A DNA stretch of 64,000 nucleotides from Acanthococcus lagerstroemiae. Lineage: Eukaryota > Arthropoda > Insecta > Hemiptera > Eriococcidae. Below are positions 1 to 11,160 of this stretch, piece by piece. The DNA lies in assembly GCA_031841125.1 (NCBI GenBank), contig CM063106.1, positions 10,850,001 through 10,914,000 of the forward strand. The letters run 5' to 3'. The notes under the pieces were generated by a model. That model did not search any database and was not told the origin of the DNA. It worked only from the letters and a program-made list of their open reading frames with translations. Made by a program: the position numbers and the translations under genes. Every line of letters begins with the position of its first letter. Within the stretch, counting starts at the first letter, position 1.

Positions 1-894
1 GAGCCTCTTGGCCAAATTTATAGTGATACGTACACAAATCATTCATGACTCTTGTACGAAAATTTCTAGATCTGGAACGTCCCCTAAAGTGGTATGGAGC
101 CAGGCTACGCGAACGTCCACGTCGATTTCTATCCGAATTATTTGACTGACTAGCTTGTAAACTGGCTACTTGTAACTGCAAGTTGTTCAGGAGTTGAAAT
201 AAGCTACTGATAGAGTATTACTGTCAATTGCTGGTGGCATTAGTGTGTTACCCTGATCACCCGAGGTTACGACCGGAGCATTCACCGCATTCACAGACAT
301 AGTTTTATGCTCATATGTTGAGTGCAAACAATCAGCAATTTCGGCCTGAGCTTGGAGCGTTTTATTTGATTCAATGGCTAAAAATTCTCGAGTCCGCCCA
401 GGTAGCATTTCAAGCCACACGCTTCTTAGTATATTCTCGCCGACATCCTGCGCGCCCGAAAGTTGTCTCAATTCATTCAGGATTAGACTTGGTTTCTGAT
501 TCTTATTTACGTTGGCGCCTTGTAAAAGGTTTTTTATTCTATCACTTTCAGTCGGACCGTATGCAGCAGTTAATCTGCTTTTTGACTCATTATACTTCGC
601 AGTTGACGTACCTGTAACTATGTCTTTGATATGCCCAATCCCGCTTTTTGACATGCTCTGTAGTAAAAATCCAAACTTCTGGTCTGTTCGGACATCTTGT
701 GCTGCAAATATCTGATCAGCCACACTAAACCATGTTTCTGGATCCTCTGAAATTGGAAATTGCGGCAGGGATACTTTGGTAATCCTCGGATTTACAGGAG
801 CAGCCATCTTGACCGGTTGTTCCGCTGAGTTTTGCATGACCGATGTGAAACTAGCACTCGATTCGAAACTGTTCTTATCCGTTTCTTTTTTCAC
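1..894 (-). pseudogene. Ty3/gypsy-type gag, 5' part, frameshifted and cut by window edge
   Basis: A 235-codon reading frame runs leftward from an ATG at 894. Near residue 40 it has the segment LPQFPISEDPETWFSVADQI, which matches the start of the capsid-like domain (DUF7041 type) found in gag of insect Ty3/gypsy retrotransposons. The frame stops at 187. A second stop and a frame change follow, and another frame between about 130 and 1 continues with an arginine/serine-rich tract and LCTYHYKFGQEA, the usual nucleocapsid-side motif of this gag family. The copy is therefore inactivated by at least one frameshift and stop. Pol would lie to the left of position 1. Family assignment is from motif recall; no alignment was run. 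Confidence 0.75.
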
Positions 895-1129
895 TATAAA
901 ATTTTCACTTGCCTCTAAATCATTTAACTTCGCAGTTTTATTTTGTGTCGCACAGTGTAATGAAATGCTAAAAAAGCGCTCATAATTAATTCTTGAAGAG
1001 AATCTGATCCAAAAAAGAAAAAAAGAGTTCTTCCTAAATTGTATTTTAAATGTAAATTTTGAGTTTTGATTCAGTTTTTCAGTTGGCGGTTCTGGGGGGG
1101 GGCTGTGTAGTGGGGAGGGGGGGGGGACA

Positions 1130-1470
1130 AAAATTAAAGTTTACCAAAAAATCAACATTGGTATTGAAATTATATAATTCTGACATGCTGAATTCAATTT
1201 TTTGATTGTTTTGACGATTGGGTCCTTTGGGGAAGAGATAGGAGAGGGAAAAGTGAAAAATTTTCTGAAAAAACTGTGTTGGGTATTGAAACTAACTAAT
1301 TCTGGTATGTTAAATCCAAATATTTGATTGTTTTGACAATTAGATACTTTTATGAGAAGATAGGTAAAGAGGAAACTGAAAATTGTATGATAAAATATGA
1401 GTTGGATAATGAAACCGACTAATTTTAGTATTCTGAATCCAAATATTACAGTGTTTAGATAATTTTATGC
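1130..1470. repeat. Tandem repeat, three units of about 122 bp
   Basis: The phrase GTATTGAAA recurs at 1161 and 1283, and as a diverged form at 1405, each 122 bp apart. Each is followed by a similar block (CTAATTCT, then TTTGATTGTTTTGACRAT). Units are roughly 70-80% alike by eye. A G-rich tract (1096-1130) precedes it. No coding potential. Confidence 0.7.
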
Positions 1471-2329
1471 AATATAAAGGTGTATATAGAATAGGGAGGG
1501 GCTTAAATCATACAGTACTGGATAGTCAGCGGTAAATCCTTTCCTTTAACAATCGGGTATGTCTACATTAACCTGGTACTAAATGGAGGTAAAGTCCTAT
1601 GCATGCGCACTTGAATTATTCCTGTCAGATTTTCTTAGATTTTTGATAGACTTAACCCCGATTTAATTTTATCTCATATATACAATCTACGATTTGGACC
1701 ACTTTTAGATAAGTGCATACGTGCGGAACTTGACCACATGCACCGTTCCAAATTTTGACACTTTGAAAATGGCTTGCTGTCTATCCTGTACTATGTGATT
1801 CAAGGGGAGGGGTAAACAAGTCATATAAAAATATGAAGGTATATAAAATCAAAAATTTATATTTAATAAAATTAAAAATAACATGTACAAATTAATTAAA
1901 AATATCATCAGTATCATCATCGCTACTTTCATTTACCTCTTGAGATAGAGTTTTAAATCCCTCTTCAGCAGTCAGTCTTGTTAAGCCTAAATCAAAAACA
2001 TCATTTACGATTAAATAACTTAATGATATAACAATGTGACAAAATAGGCCTGCAACTTTGATGTAGGTAGCTGGAGTTATTTTCAGACGAAAAAGTTACA
2101 TTTTATTCAAACCTATAGAATAATACTAAATTTTATTTCACTTATGTGAAGCGCAACTAAACGTAGAAAATTTAGCAGAAAATTTTGTCATTTATTTGTC
2201 TTAAAACCTACTAATACCTAACTATTAAATACATTTTTTTTTTAAAAGATTTTCAAGAGTTGAAATATTTTATATTTCTATTACCTGCCATATTTCCTAC
2301 CAAAAAAATTTGAAAAATCTCTTTAAATT
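1471..2329. other. AT-rich stretch, nothing recognised
   Basis: No reading frame, terminal repeat or known element could be recognised here. The sequence is AT-rich with poly-A/T tracts and looks like old, decayed non-coding DNA. Confidence 0.4.
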
Positions 2330-2740
2330 TTTTTAAAACCTCCTTTTTGAGTCCGAGGTGGAGAGTAGCTAAAAATTAATACCAAGTTTAGATTCAACGT
2401 CCTAATAACTGGGTATGTGCAATGATGTATCATACACTAAAATTACTAACTTTATTTTAAAGCTGTCTTTTAAGTTTATTTTTGAGTCATGGGTAGGAGC
2501 TGACTAAAAATTAATGGCAAATTTGAATTCAGCATCTCAAAAACTATAGGTAATGATATATCATCTACAAAAATTAGTTACTCTGTTTTTTAGTTCCTTT
2601 TTGGGCCCACTTTTGGGTCATAGGGGGGGGGGGGCTAGCTAAAATTTGATACTAAAGTTGGATTCAGCTCCCCAAGAATTGTGGGCATTGATGTATCATT
2701 CATCAAGATTGATTACTTACTAGTCTATCTATTTATTTTT
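2330..2740. repeat. Tandem repeat, three units of about 135 bp
   Basis: The block GCTAAAAATTAATACC plus downstream ATTCAGC and TGATGTATCAT recurs with anchors at 2370, 2505 and 2640, exactly 135 bp apart. The third unit carries a 12-G run. It is unrelated in sequence to the 122-bp array at 1.1-1.5 kb but has a similar make-up (three diverged units beside a poly-G run). Confidence 0.7.
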
Positions 2741-3388
2741 TTACTAATTTTGTTTTTCACCTGTTTTTTAATGACTAAACATTTTTTCTAATTTTTTAGG
2801 CAAGTTCTGGCAGCTATTTTTTTTTTAATTTGTAGCTTAAGATGCACTCTAAATGATGGTACTAAATTCAAGACCGGCCAGGACCTGCCAAAAAAGTTAC
2901 AGTCCTAAATGCACCATTTTGCTGTTAAATTTTAGTGTCTAGTAATTATTTTTGTATGCCCAAAGAAATTAATTTGGAAAAATACATTCAAAATTATTGG
3001 AATGGACTTACCTTCAGGTTCCTTCATGATTTTTTTCAAAGAAAAAAACTCAGTACAACCAAAATTAATTTGACACGTGAAGCGCACAAAACAGAAAGGT
3101 CAATGATTGTGACACACGATTAATGTTTGTCTTGTCTTTGGTTATGTCTAGCAGTTGAAAGAGTGGGGTGATGAATATGTGGAGTACGAAAACGTTGCCT
3201 CCAGACTGTCTATAACACACTCCTTTTGTTGTTTTTTTCTTTTTTTCGTATTCGTTTTCTCCTATTATGAGCGGTTTTTTTGTGTTTCGTTACACTGTGT
3301 GTCGGCGCATGTATAACACTCATAATAACACATCTGAGGCTTGAGTAACATAAAACACGCATGAAATTAAAACGAACGAAAAATTAAC
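2741..3388. other. AT-rich stretch, nothing recognised
   Basis: A 62-codon open frame at 2935-3123 starts at a GTG and resembles nothing known. Remaining sequence is AT-rich with T runs. It may include the internal 5' part of the LTR element whose primer site is at 3389-3403. Confidence 0.3.
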
Positions 3389-3760
3389 AGGCAAGGGTCG
3401 CCAATATGGTCAAAAAGTGCTCTTCTCAGTTCAACGCTTTATTCTTGAATAAACACTTAGCACCGTGCTAAGAATAAACACGAAGCACGATTCGAACTAG
3501 TAACTGATATTCCTTATATCTACATTCTATGAGTTATCTCTACACCGCTGATAATAGACCAACGAATTATCCGAATTATATCTGTACGTAAGGCTATCTA
3601 TCGGCCACAGATTATAATACCAATGCTCGTTGCGACTAGTAATAACTCATAGTTGTAAACTATATGTATTTGAAGTGTTCTGCTATCGTTTATTCTCGTT
3701 TACTTCATTTCTTGTCTTCGTGCAGAATGGAGCACAATCACCTAATGTTTTGTAGTTATA
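3389..3760 (-). mobile_element. Probable LTR end with primer-binding site
   Basis: On the minus strand, positions 3403-3389 read TGGCGACCCTTGCC, the form of a gypsy-type primer-binding site placed directly after an LTR. Above it (about 3404-3760) is LTR-like sequence with an AATAAA signal and a 17-bp palindrome CTTAGCACGGTGCTAAG near 3454-3470. Orientation matches the gag remnant at 894-1, but 2.5 kb separates them, longer than a normal leader, so a link would need insertions between. The right boundary is uncertain. Confidence 0.4.
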
Positions 3761-4054
3761 CAAGTTTTCAACCTTTTTAAATGTTTGCGAATACTGTTTA
3801 ATTCAATGTCAATCGTCATTATATTAGGGAACGAGCTTTTTAAATCGATTCTCAATAAATTTTTGCATCGATTCTACTCGTTCTTATGAATGTTATGTGT
3901 CAAAAGTTCGCCGGTCTTATAAATCGATTCAACTAGTTTCCTAGCATTCATTATTATGGTTCCGATCAAAGCACGTTTTAAGATCGCGTGCGAACCGCAG
4001 CATGCTAATCCGAGTGACAAGACTAATGTGTGTTTAACGTAAAACAAATCCAAC
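3761..4054. other. Nothing recognised
   Basis: Short interval between the LTR-like block and the next gag remnant. A 60-codon minus frame at 3874-4056 has no recognisable similarity. Confidence 0.3.
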
Positions 4055-5450
4055 AAATTGAAAGTGACCGAATCTACCTTTGCGCCAGAACATCAGCTAC
4101 TTTCCAAACATGAGGAGCTTGGAAAATTGGCAGCCGTGAAAAGAGCCCAAAAATCACTCAAATAGCGTTACCAAATGCGTAATTTGATTGTAACACTGAA
4201 TGACGCCGTAGCGGCCCTGTATTTCGACGACGAGGGCAATCCATATTTCGAAGATGAACTTCTAGAAGAAATCTCTGAAGTATTAACAATCGAGAAATCT
4301 CCAGCTGTCGTAAATACGCGGACATCGAAAGAACGCGCACCCAGACCACTTCAGTCAGTGGCAAAAGATGTCGTCATTGAAAAATTTAATGGAAAAAACA
4401 TGAACGCGGAGACTTGAATTGCGGTACTAGTAACAGAATGTGCTCGGCTGAACATATCCCAAATCAGAAACTGCGAAGTCATTCGGCTGTTCCTGGAAGG
4501 AGCAGCCATGGATTGGTATAACACAAATCACACTATTCTAGGGACGTCAACCTGGTCAATGTGGAAACAATCATTCCTGGACAACTCCGCCACAGAGGTT
4601 GGAACGATGTTTATTATGCTTTCAATTATAAGTTTTTAGCCGGTTCGATCACCAATTATGCATTAAAGAAATGTAGGTAGTTTGTTAGTTAATGTAGGCC
4701 CTACAATAAGTGAGAACATGAAAGTATGTGTGATAGTGATGGGTTTACCAGAAAGCATACGGGATAAACTTTTGATAGGAATGAGGTCACAACAATAAAT
4801 ATGTTACAGATGAAACTCAATCAGTAAGTTAGAAAGACCATCCAGTGAAACGTGTATACAATAATGATTTTGGTAATGATAGTGAAACAATAACAATAAC
4901 AGAAAGCAAGAATTTGAGAAGAGAACGCGGCGCATCCCATGCGGTTACTGCGAGAAGAAAAGTCATCCAGGCAGGATGCTCGCGGAAATGGAATGTAGGG
5001 TAAAAGCATGGGATATGAAAAACAATAACAATAATAAAAAGTAGGTGCATGAATGATAACAATAATGTAGGAGAAAGAATGTACAATAAGAATAACAGTA
5101 ATAGGAATATCAGGATGGCAAACAATTACTGAGCTCGAGGAAGCATTCAACAACAAAATAGATCAAAAAAACTAATACTGCCTCCCCTCATTACCTTAAA
5201 AATAGAGATGGAAGACAAAGTAGCCACGGGGTTATACGACCCTGGATCAAACGTTTCGATGGCTCCATGGCGTAAAATACGCAGTTTAAGTACCAAAAAT
5301 TTTTTTCCAGATCGTTCACATACAGGACAATGGGCGGGGAGGCCAAAGTAAAAGTGATCAAAATCATATTGAATGTTGGTTAACATAGTCTGTCACTCCA
5401 AGAAAAACTACGATAACCACTCTGTGCACTCAGCCCTCCTAATGTTTATC
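4055..5450 (+). pseudogene. Decayed Ty3/gypsy gag-protease
   Basis: Broken frames spell a gag-protease order. From about 4060 there is a charged N-terminal segment, then an 80-codon frame (4175-4417) ending in FNGKNMNAET; a TGA here stands where a Trp codon is expected. The gag core follows in the same frame (CEVIRLFLEGAAMDWY at about 4475). Another frame near 4625 gives FNYKFLAGSITNYAL, and GLPESIRDKL lies at about 4745. A zinc-knuckle-like PCGYCEKKSHPGR (Cys-x2-Cys-x4-His) is at about 4937. A protease-like GLYDPGSNVSMA at about 5230 has Asp-Pro-Gly where Asp-Ser/Thr-Gly is usual. At least four stops or frameshifts make it non-functional. No reverse transcriptase follows. Confidence 0.75.
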
Positions 5451-6142
5451 CCCAAAATACTATACCATATTTATTGAAAATTCACAAGATTTTCCTTTTC
5501 TCAATGTTAAAGGCAGCTCGGTAGCTATATTATCAAAAACAATCATGGACACACTATTTTCATAACTACAATTTGAAATACAGGAAACAGGTATGTACCT
5601 ATAGGTACTACTCAAACCAAAATGAAAATCGCCAGTCTGGTGTTTTTGTGGGAAATTTTCCAGGGACATCTCTTGTCGAGGATTATCCGGAGTCCTTGGA
5701 AGCATGTACAGGCTGTATTGAGTTGTGTGTGAATCACACACTCTATCACTGACAAAGAAAGATTACATAGGTACTGTAAAAGCCATTATAATCGATCAGC
5801 ACGTATTCGTTGGCACGCGGAACAAAAATATCAGTTTCACTTTGCAAAAATTTGAACGGTGATTTGGTACATCTTGAATGGTATATAGAACAATTTGTCA
5901 AAGAAAACGACTAATTTATCCAACTTACTAATTTGATCAACAGATGTCAGTCACTACTTTGATGCTCAACAATTAAATTACCTTAGCTCACATTAAAATA
6001 AACCTACGAATCAAATGCGTGAGAAAAACATTTATTTACAAAAAATATTTTCAAAACTACTTACTTTCAGATAACTAAAACTAAAACAAGAATTATTATA
6101 TACAATACCTACAAAACATAAAACAAACTTATTTACGCAGTA
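5451..6142. other. Possible decayed tail of the gag-protease element
   Basis: Only short broken frames. Some segments (5460-5760) could continue the protease region but are too degraded to call. No genes seen. Confidence 0.3.
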
Positions 6143-6254
6143 CAAGGGACAGTGGGGTAATTGCGTCCAGCGGATAATTGTGCGCTACCTGATTTTACGA
6201 ATCCAGATGTCATGTGACCTAAAACAGGTGCACCCAATTACCCCACTCTCCCCT
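6143..6254. mobile_element. Short MITE with GTGGGGTAATTG termini
   Basis: Left end (CA)AGGGACAGTGGGGTAATTG and right end CAATTACCCCACTCTCCCC form imperfect terminal inverted repeats of about 18 bp. The element is about 110 bp and is bounded by TA on both sides, consistent with a Tc1/mariner-type non-autonomous element. It has no coding sequence. Confidence 0.65.
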
Positions 6255-6323
6255 AAAATCACAGAAGGTACATCCAACATAAAACCAATATGATTACTCG
6301 GTAACTTAGCACTAATAAAAACA

Positions 6324-7655
6324 TATAACACGCGTGGAAATCGTGGCTCCGAAACCAAATTTGCGACAGTTTACTAGCGCCTTCCCCACTTATAGTACCA
6401 AGTCCAGTTTTCGGAATTAAACACAAATATCGATTACTATATTCAGCAAATCTGGCTTCAGCTCGAAAAATACGGGCAGTACTTGGCGCCAAAATTTGGA
6501 CGCGGGGAAGAGATAATCGTTAATTTGTCATAAAGCATATTACTCGTAATAAATTCGAATATCCAACCGACTTGTCCGAATTAGACCAACGGAGACAACA
6601 TACAACCTCTGTATTTATACAATTCTGGATCATTCCATGTAAAAATATCGGGCTGCCATTAGTGCACAGATTGCCGCACTAATGAAAATATATGGACGCT
6701 GTTAAGCGTAAGGGAACCAACCAACATTTGTAAACAAAATGAGTTATTAGTATCATTGGAAAGAGCGCAAAAATTAAAATTTTTGAAAATCGAGCCCCCA
6801 ATTTAAAAATGTGTACTCATGTTGGAAAAAGCTTATCAGTAAATGCTATGCCATATAGTTTCTACAAGGCTCTTGAACATCGAATCACTTGTTTTGAAAA
6901 AGCAGATTCTACTGGTTGGTTCCCTTATGCTTAACAGCGTCCATATCAACCCGCGTGGAAATCCTGCGTCCCCGAATCAAAATTTGCGCCGTTTGCTAGC
7001 GCCTTCCCCACTTAAAGCACGCAAGTCCAGCTTCCGGTATTACCACAAATCTCGATTACTATTCAGCAAATCTGGTTTCAAACCAAAAAAATACGGGCTA
7101 CTTAGCGCAACGATTTCCAGGCGGGAAAGAGATAATCGTTAATTTGTCATAAAGCATGTTACTCGTTATAAATTCGAATATCCAACCGACTTGTTCAAAT
7201 TAGACCAACGGAGATAACGTACAACCTCAGTATTTATACAGTTCTGGGTCATTTACATGACCTGTCATTAGTGCAGGGACAGTCGCACTAATGAACACAT
7301 ATCAACCCGCGTGAGAATTGTGTCCCCCTAGTAAAATTTGGGTCAGTTCGCTAGCGCCTTTCCCACTTAAAGCACGCAAGTCCAGTTTCTGGTATTAACA
7401 AAAATCTCGATTACTAGTCAGCAAATCTGGTTTCAAACCGAAAAATACGGGCTACTTGGCGCCAGGATTTGGAGGCCGGAAAGAGATAGGTAATCGTTAA
7501 TTTGTCATAAAGCATATTACTCGTAATAAATTCGAATATCCAACCGACTTATTCGAATTAGACCAACGGAGATAACGTACAACCTCTGTATTTATACAGT
7601 TCTGGATCATTCAAAGATTTCGGACTGCCATTAGTGCACGGACTGCCGACTAATG
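6324..7655 (-). repeat. 356-bp tandem repeat containing copies of a terminal exon
   Basis: Three head-to-tail units start with TATMAACMCGCGTGR at 6324, 6944 and 7300 (unit lengths about 369, 356 and 356 bp). The rightmost unit contains the last part of the coding exon 7719-7558 of the neighbouring minus-strand gene and its downstream flank. The other two carry extra copies: NDPELYKYRGC is still readable in unit 1, while in unit 2 the Arg codon after KY is a TGA stop. Each unit also holds a short hairpin, CATTAGTGC...GCACTAATG, in two copies nearly perfect, at the unit boundary. A 251-bp MITE lies between units 1 and 2. Confidence 0.85.
6693..6943. mobile_element. MITE family A, copy 1 (251 bp)
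   Basis: Terminal inverted repeats of about 32 bp start TGGACGCTGTTAAGCGTAAG and end in the near-perfect complement. TA flanks both sides (6691-6692 and 6944-6945), giving a TA target duplication. It sits exactly at the boundary between two units of the 356-bp tandem repeat. Two related copies occur at 9770 and 10822. Confidence 0.85.
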
Positions 7656-9108
7656 TGCTGTTCAGTAGATCCGACTTTTGGCCTGCAAATACCGGCGATT
7701 TGAAGGAATGGTAGAACATCTAACAAAATAAAAAGACATTTACAATAAGTACGGTAAGAATTACCGGAGAACGCACGCGAAATTTACGCAAACTTATTTA
7801 GAAATCTTGCAATTTGATATCACAATCTCATAAATAAGCATATTGTATAAGTAAATGAACTAGACTTATGGATGTTGAAATACTGAATAACCTTCCACTT
7901 ACATTTTTAAAGTCATTCAAGCAGATGTCGTTATGCTGAGATCGCAGCAAACTCTTGGTCAGTCGATCTTTCGTATTCCAGTTGAATTCGTCTGCTGACG
8001 TGAATATAATCACATTTGATAAACTGGTGAACCTTGCCTCGGCCTCAGTTACTAACGCTCCTCCATAACTTTGATCCGCCATGACTATTACTCTGTTGGC
8101 AAAGCAGTGAGAAATGTCCCGCATCAGTTCTCTTGTTGTGTAGACCTCGGATTCGTCATACTGCAAAAAAAAGCAAATAGGTATGGTATTATTAGCTGGT
8201 AATTTTCCTAGTAAACATCGCAATACCACATGAAGATTTCTATAAATTTCTTTTAAAAAAAAAAAAAAAAAATGGGAATGATTGACAGTGAGCTGGTGGT
8301 ATGTATAAACCTACAGACAGTGGATTGACAACATGGTCAGCTTAATTGGGAGTAAGCTGGTAGAGTGGAAAGTGGTAGTGGAGTTAGCAGTGTAAATGAC
8401 AATTACGGCCACCTTAACAGACAATGAGTTGGCAGTTCGGAGTGCAAGATTAGCACCCACTGCCCTGTGTACAGCCACCACCAAGAATTTTTCAACTAAG
8501 TACACACTAGGTACAAATATCTTGTACTCAGCAGTCTACGTTAGTAATACTGTTGGCAATAAAATCCCTGACAGTATCGCCATGATATTTTCGTCGTGAG
8601 GTTCTAGATAAGTTTTTGTTACTCTTGGACTTTAGCAGTCGCGTTTCAACTTCTGGTTAGGTGTAATCTAAACATGAATTAAAATTTGAACTTACCATGC
8701 CATTATCGAAAATGTCCCATAATAGAGAGGATCCATCTGGTTTGGTAGGGCTATTCATGTAAATGAATAAGGTATCAGAGCAGTATTCAGTATCGCATAA
8801 CGTTCTGATGTGATTTCTCATCGTGGCTTTTAATGACGAGGAATAATAAGGATAATTTTCAGCGTCTTCGTCGCTTCCTGTACAATTATAATATATCGTT
8901 AACTGAGTTCGTTTGATGAACTGTCTTTCAAATTTCAGACCGAATTTAATTATTTACCTTGGCTTTCCTCTACTCCATTCGCGTAAAAAGCTGCGATATT
9001 ATTTTCAAGGTACCCATGGTTCAGCAGTAACTGTTTCATATTGACAATGTTATTGTAAGTGGAAACGTCACTCAGTTGGCGATTCCAACCACCGGAGAGT
9101 AAAACCGC
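7558..9108 (-). CDS. C13 peptidase-like protein, four spliced exons, probably inactive
   Basis: Four minus-strand exons join in phase: 9108-8958, 8877-8696, 8160-7903 and 7719-7558, ending in TAA at 7560-7558. Each has an AG acceptor and GT donor (for example GTAAGT after 7903). Introns are 80, 535 and 183 bp. The product begins AVLLSGGWNRQLSD, recalling the first strand of legumain-type C13 peptidases, followed by a helix and NIAAFYANG. A later strand FIYMNSPTK stands where the catalytic His-Gly occurs, and VIVMADQSYGGAL stands where the Cys-Ser/Ala-Gly motif occurs. Both catalytic residues seem replaced (His by Asn or Ser, Cys by Ser), so a pseudoprotease is inferred. The N-terminus lies upstream, possibly in the exon at 11522-11161. 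Its 3' exon end is tandemly amplified downstream. Exon structure is strong; fold assignment is moderate. Confidence 0.75.
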
Positions 9109-9769
9109 CTGTAACAGAGATACAATTATTAGGTTATAATTAATATCAACTCTCTATTTCTTGTCAGTTAATTAAAAACTGTAAAATATATTTTAGCTTT
9201 TGCAGTCGGTGTACAATCCATGCCGATAATATTTTCAAAGTTCAACTGAGAGGTTGTTGAGGCCATAGAATGTTGACCACATTCTCAAACAACCCTATAC
9301 GAGGTATGAGATCAGTGTTGCCAATACTTTGGTGCTAAATTTATAACTTCTCTGGACTGGTGCCAGCGGCTTTGTAGCGGCTTCGATTTTCGAGAAGCAA
9401 TGCGGCAAAATGATTCAAACGACAAAATGGAGAGCCATGTCTTATTGCTCTTTACGTCGCGTCCTTAGAAATTACAGGCCTTTATAACAATGTTTTCTTT
9501 TCTTTTTAAAGAAAAAATTTAAAACTTTTAATCAAATATCGTTTACCAATATGAAGTAGGTATTTTTTAAAACAAACATGACCATCTTCAGCTCTTTTGA
9601 AATATTATTGCTTATTAAATTATGTAGGTACTAGGTACCGAGCAATTTTTCCCCTAGTTCTTCGCACATTTGTAAATGTAGAGTTGACAACACTAATTAA
9701 CCTAATCATCACTCACCCGACTGGTATTACTATTACATAAACACACAATTACAAGCGACCAAGCTAAAA

Positions 9770-10021
9770 TGGACGCTGTTCAACAAAAGGGAACCAACTA
9801 ACATTTGTAAACAAAATGAGTCATTAGTATCGTTGGAAAGAGCGTAAAACGTAGAATTTTTCAAAATTGGGCCCTCGATTCAAAAATGTGTACTCACGTT
9901 GAAAAAAAGCCTATCAGTAAACGCAATGCCATATAGTTCCTACATGGCTCTTGAACTTCGAATCGCGTGTTCTCAAAAAGTGGATTTTGCTGGTTGGTTC
10001 ACTTTTGCTGAACATCATCCA
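9770..10021. mobile_element. MITE family A, copy 2
   Basis: It starts TGGACGCTGTTCAACAAAAG and ends in a degraded complement (GCTGAACATCATCCA). Internal sequence matches copy 1 through the ATGTGTACTCA and ATGCCATATAGTT blocks in the same orientation. Flanks no longer show a clear TA duplication. Confidence 0.8.
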
Positions 10022-10821
10022 AATGAGGTGTTATAATGTACTGATATAGCAAATACGAGGAAAATTTTGAAATCCGTTTTAGGTGAATTTAAAGATAAAA
10101 TCTAATTTTATAAATTTTAGGTAATAATGTATTCTACCTATTCTAGGTTCGGTTTTATAAATTTGATTCTCAACCTTTAACTCATTAAAGGTTTAGAAAT
10201 CTTAATGCATTCTATCTAACTCTTGATTTCAATTAGGACAGTTCCCTACATTCAGTCGACGCACAACAAACAGGAACGAGTAGGTAAAATAATATAATAA
10301 TACAATCCGAAAGGAATGCGAATTCGCACGCACAAACTGAGAAGAACAGTGACGAACATGAAGCAACAATAATTATTGCCGTGTATTCTCCCTGTTGGTC
10401 CGTCGAAACCTGACGCACAGTTTTAGTTGAAGGCCAGCGATAAGACATAATCCATATCAAAAAAATATTCATTCAAGTTCCTTGTCAAATTCGTGTTCTA
10501 TACCTACTAGCGATCCTGTTGGCACTCATCTCTCATATAAATCAAATAAATATTCGGCTAACTTGACAACAGTGCCTCATCCGTTTGAAGAACTTCAGCT
10601 CTCAAGCCCGGTGTAGGGTGTACACGATCAATTATTTATTGACATCAATACAATTGACAACTTCTCATCAAAATTACATTATTTTCATTTCGGAATTTTA
10701 ATGACATGAGCTCAATTAATAGGTAGATAATTAACACACTTGCCTTCAATTCTATTGGCACTTCTCATCAATATAATTGATTGACCTGTCCACTGGGCTT
10801 CAGTAGCATGAACATAGCAGT

Positions 10822-11051
10822 TGGACGGTGTTCAACAAAAGGAAACCAACTAGCAAAATCCGCTTTTTGAGAATACAGAGCCACGTAGAAACTATATGGC
10901 ATTGCGTTTACTGATAAGCTTTTTTCAACGTGAGTACACATTTTTGAATCGGGGGCCCAATATTGAAAAATTCTACGTTTTACGCTCTTTCCAACATTCA
11001 TTTCGTCAACAAATGTCGATTGATTCTGTTATTTACGCTTAACAGCGTCCA
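10822..11051. mobile_element. MITE family A, copy 3, opposite orientation
   Basis: It runs TGGACGGTGTTCAAC... to ...CGCTTAACAGCGTCCA. The interior is the reverse complement of copies 1 and 2 (ACTATATGGCATTGCGTTTACTGA is read on the plus strand). The whole copy is about 230 bp. Confidence 0.8.
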
Positions 11052-11160
11052 AATATACTTATGCGTGCTAAAAATGCACCCGCAGATGTCAGCAATGTCG
11101 CTGATGCAGGCTACCTAATGTTTCCACTTCCAGAATCAAAATGAATGCATTCAAATTCAC

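Larger units (their letters stand above)
9109..11160. other. Intron-like region with two MITE copies
   Basis: Between the C13-like exons and the cysteine-rich exon there is no coding sequence. It contains MITE family A copies at 9770-10021 and 10822-11051. A 79-codon frame (10233-10472, minus) is not convincing. Confidence 0.5.

Noticed and set aside
6843..7142. 99-codon plus frame
   Set aside because: It runs from inside the MITE into the tandem repeat, opposite to the exon copies, so it is not a gene.
9313..9692. Possible MITE with CAGTGTTGCCAA and TTGACAACACTA ends
   Set aside because: The inverted match is only about 12 bp with mismatches and no target duplication was found.
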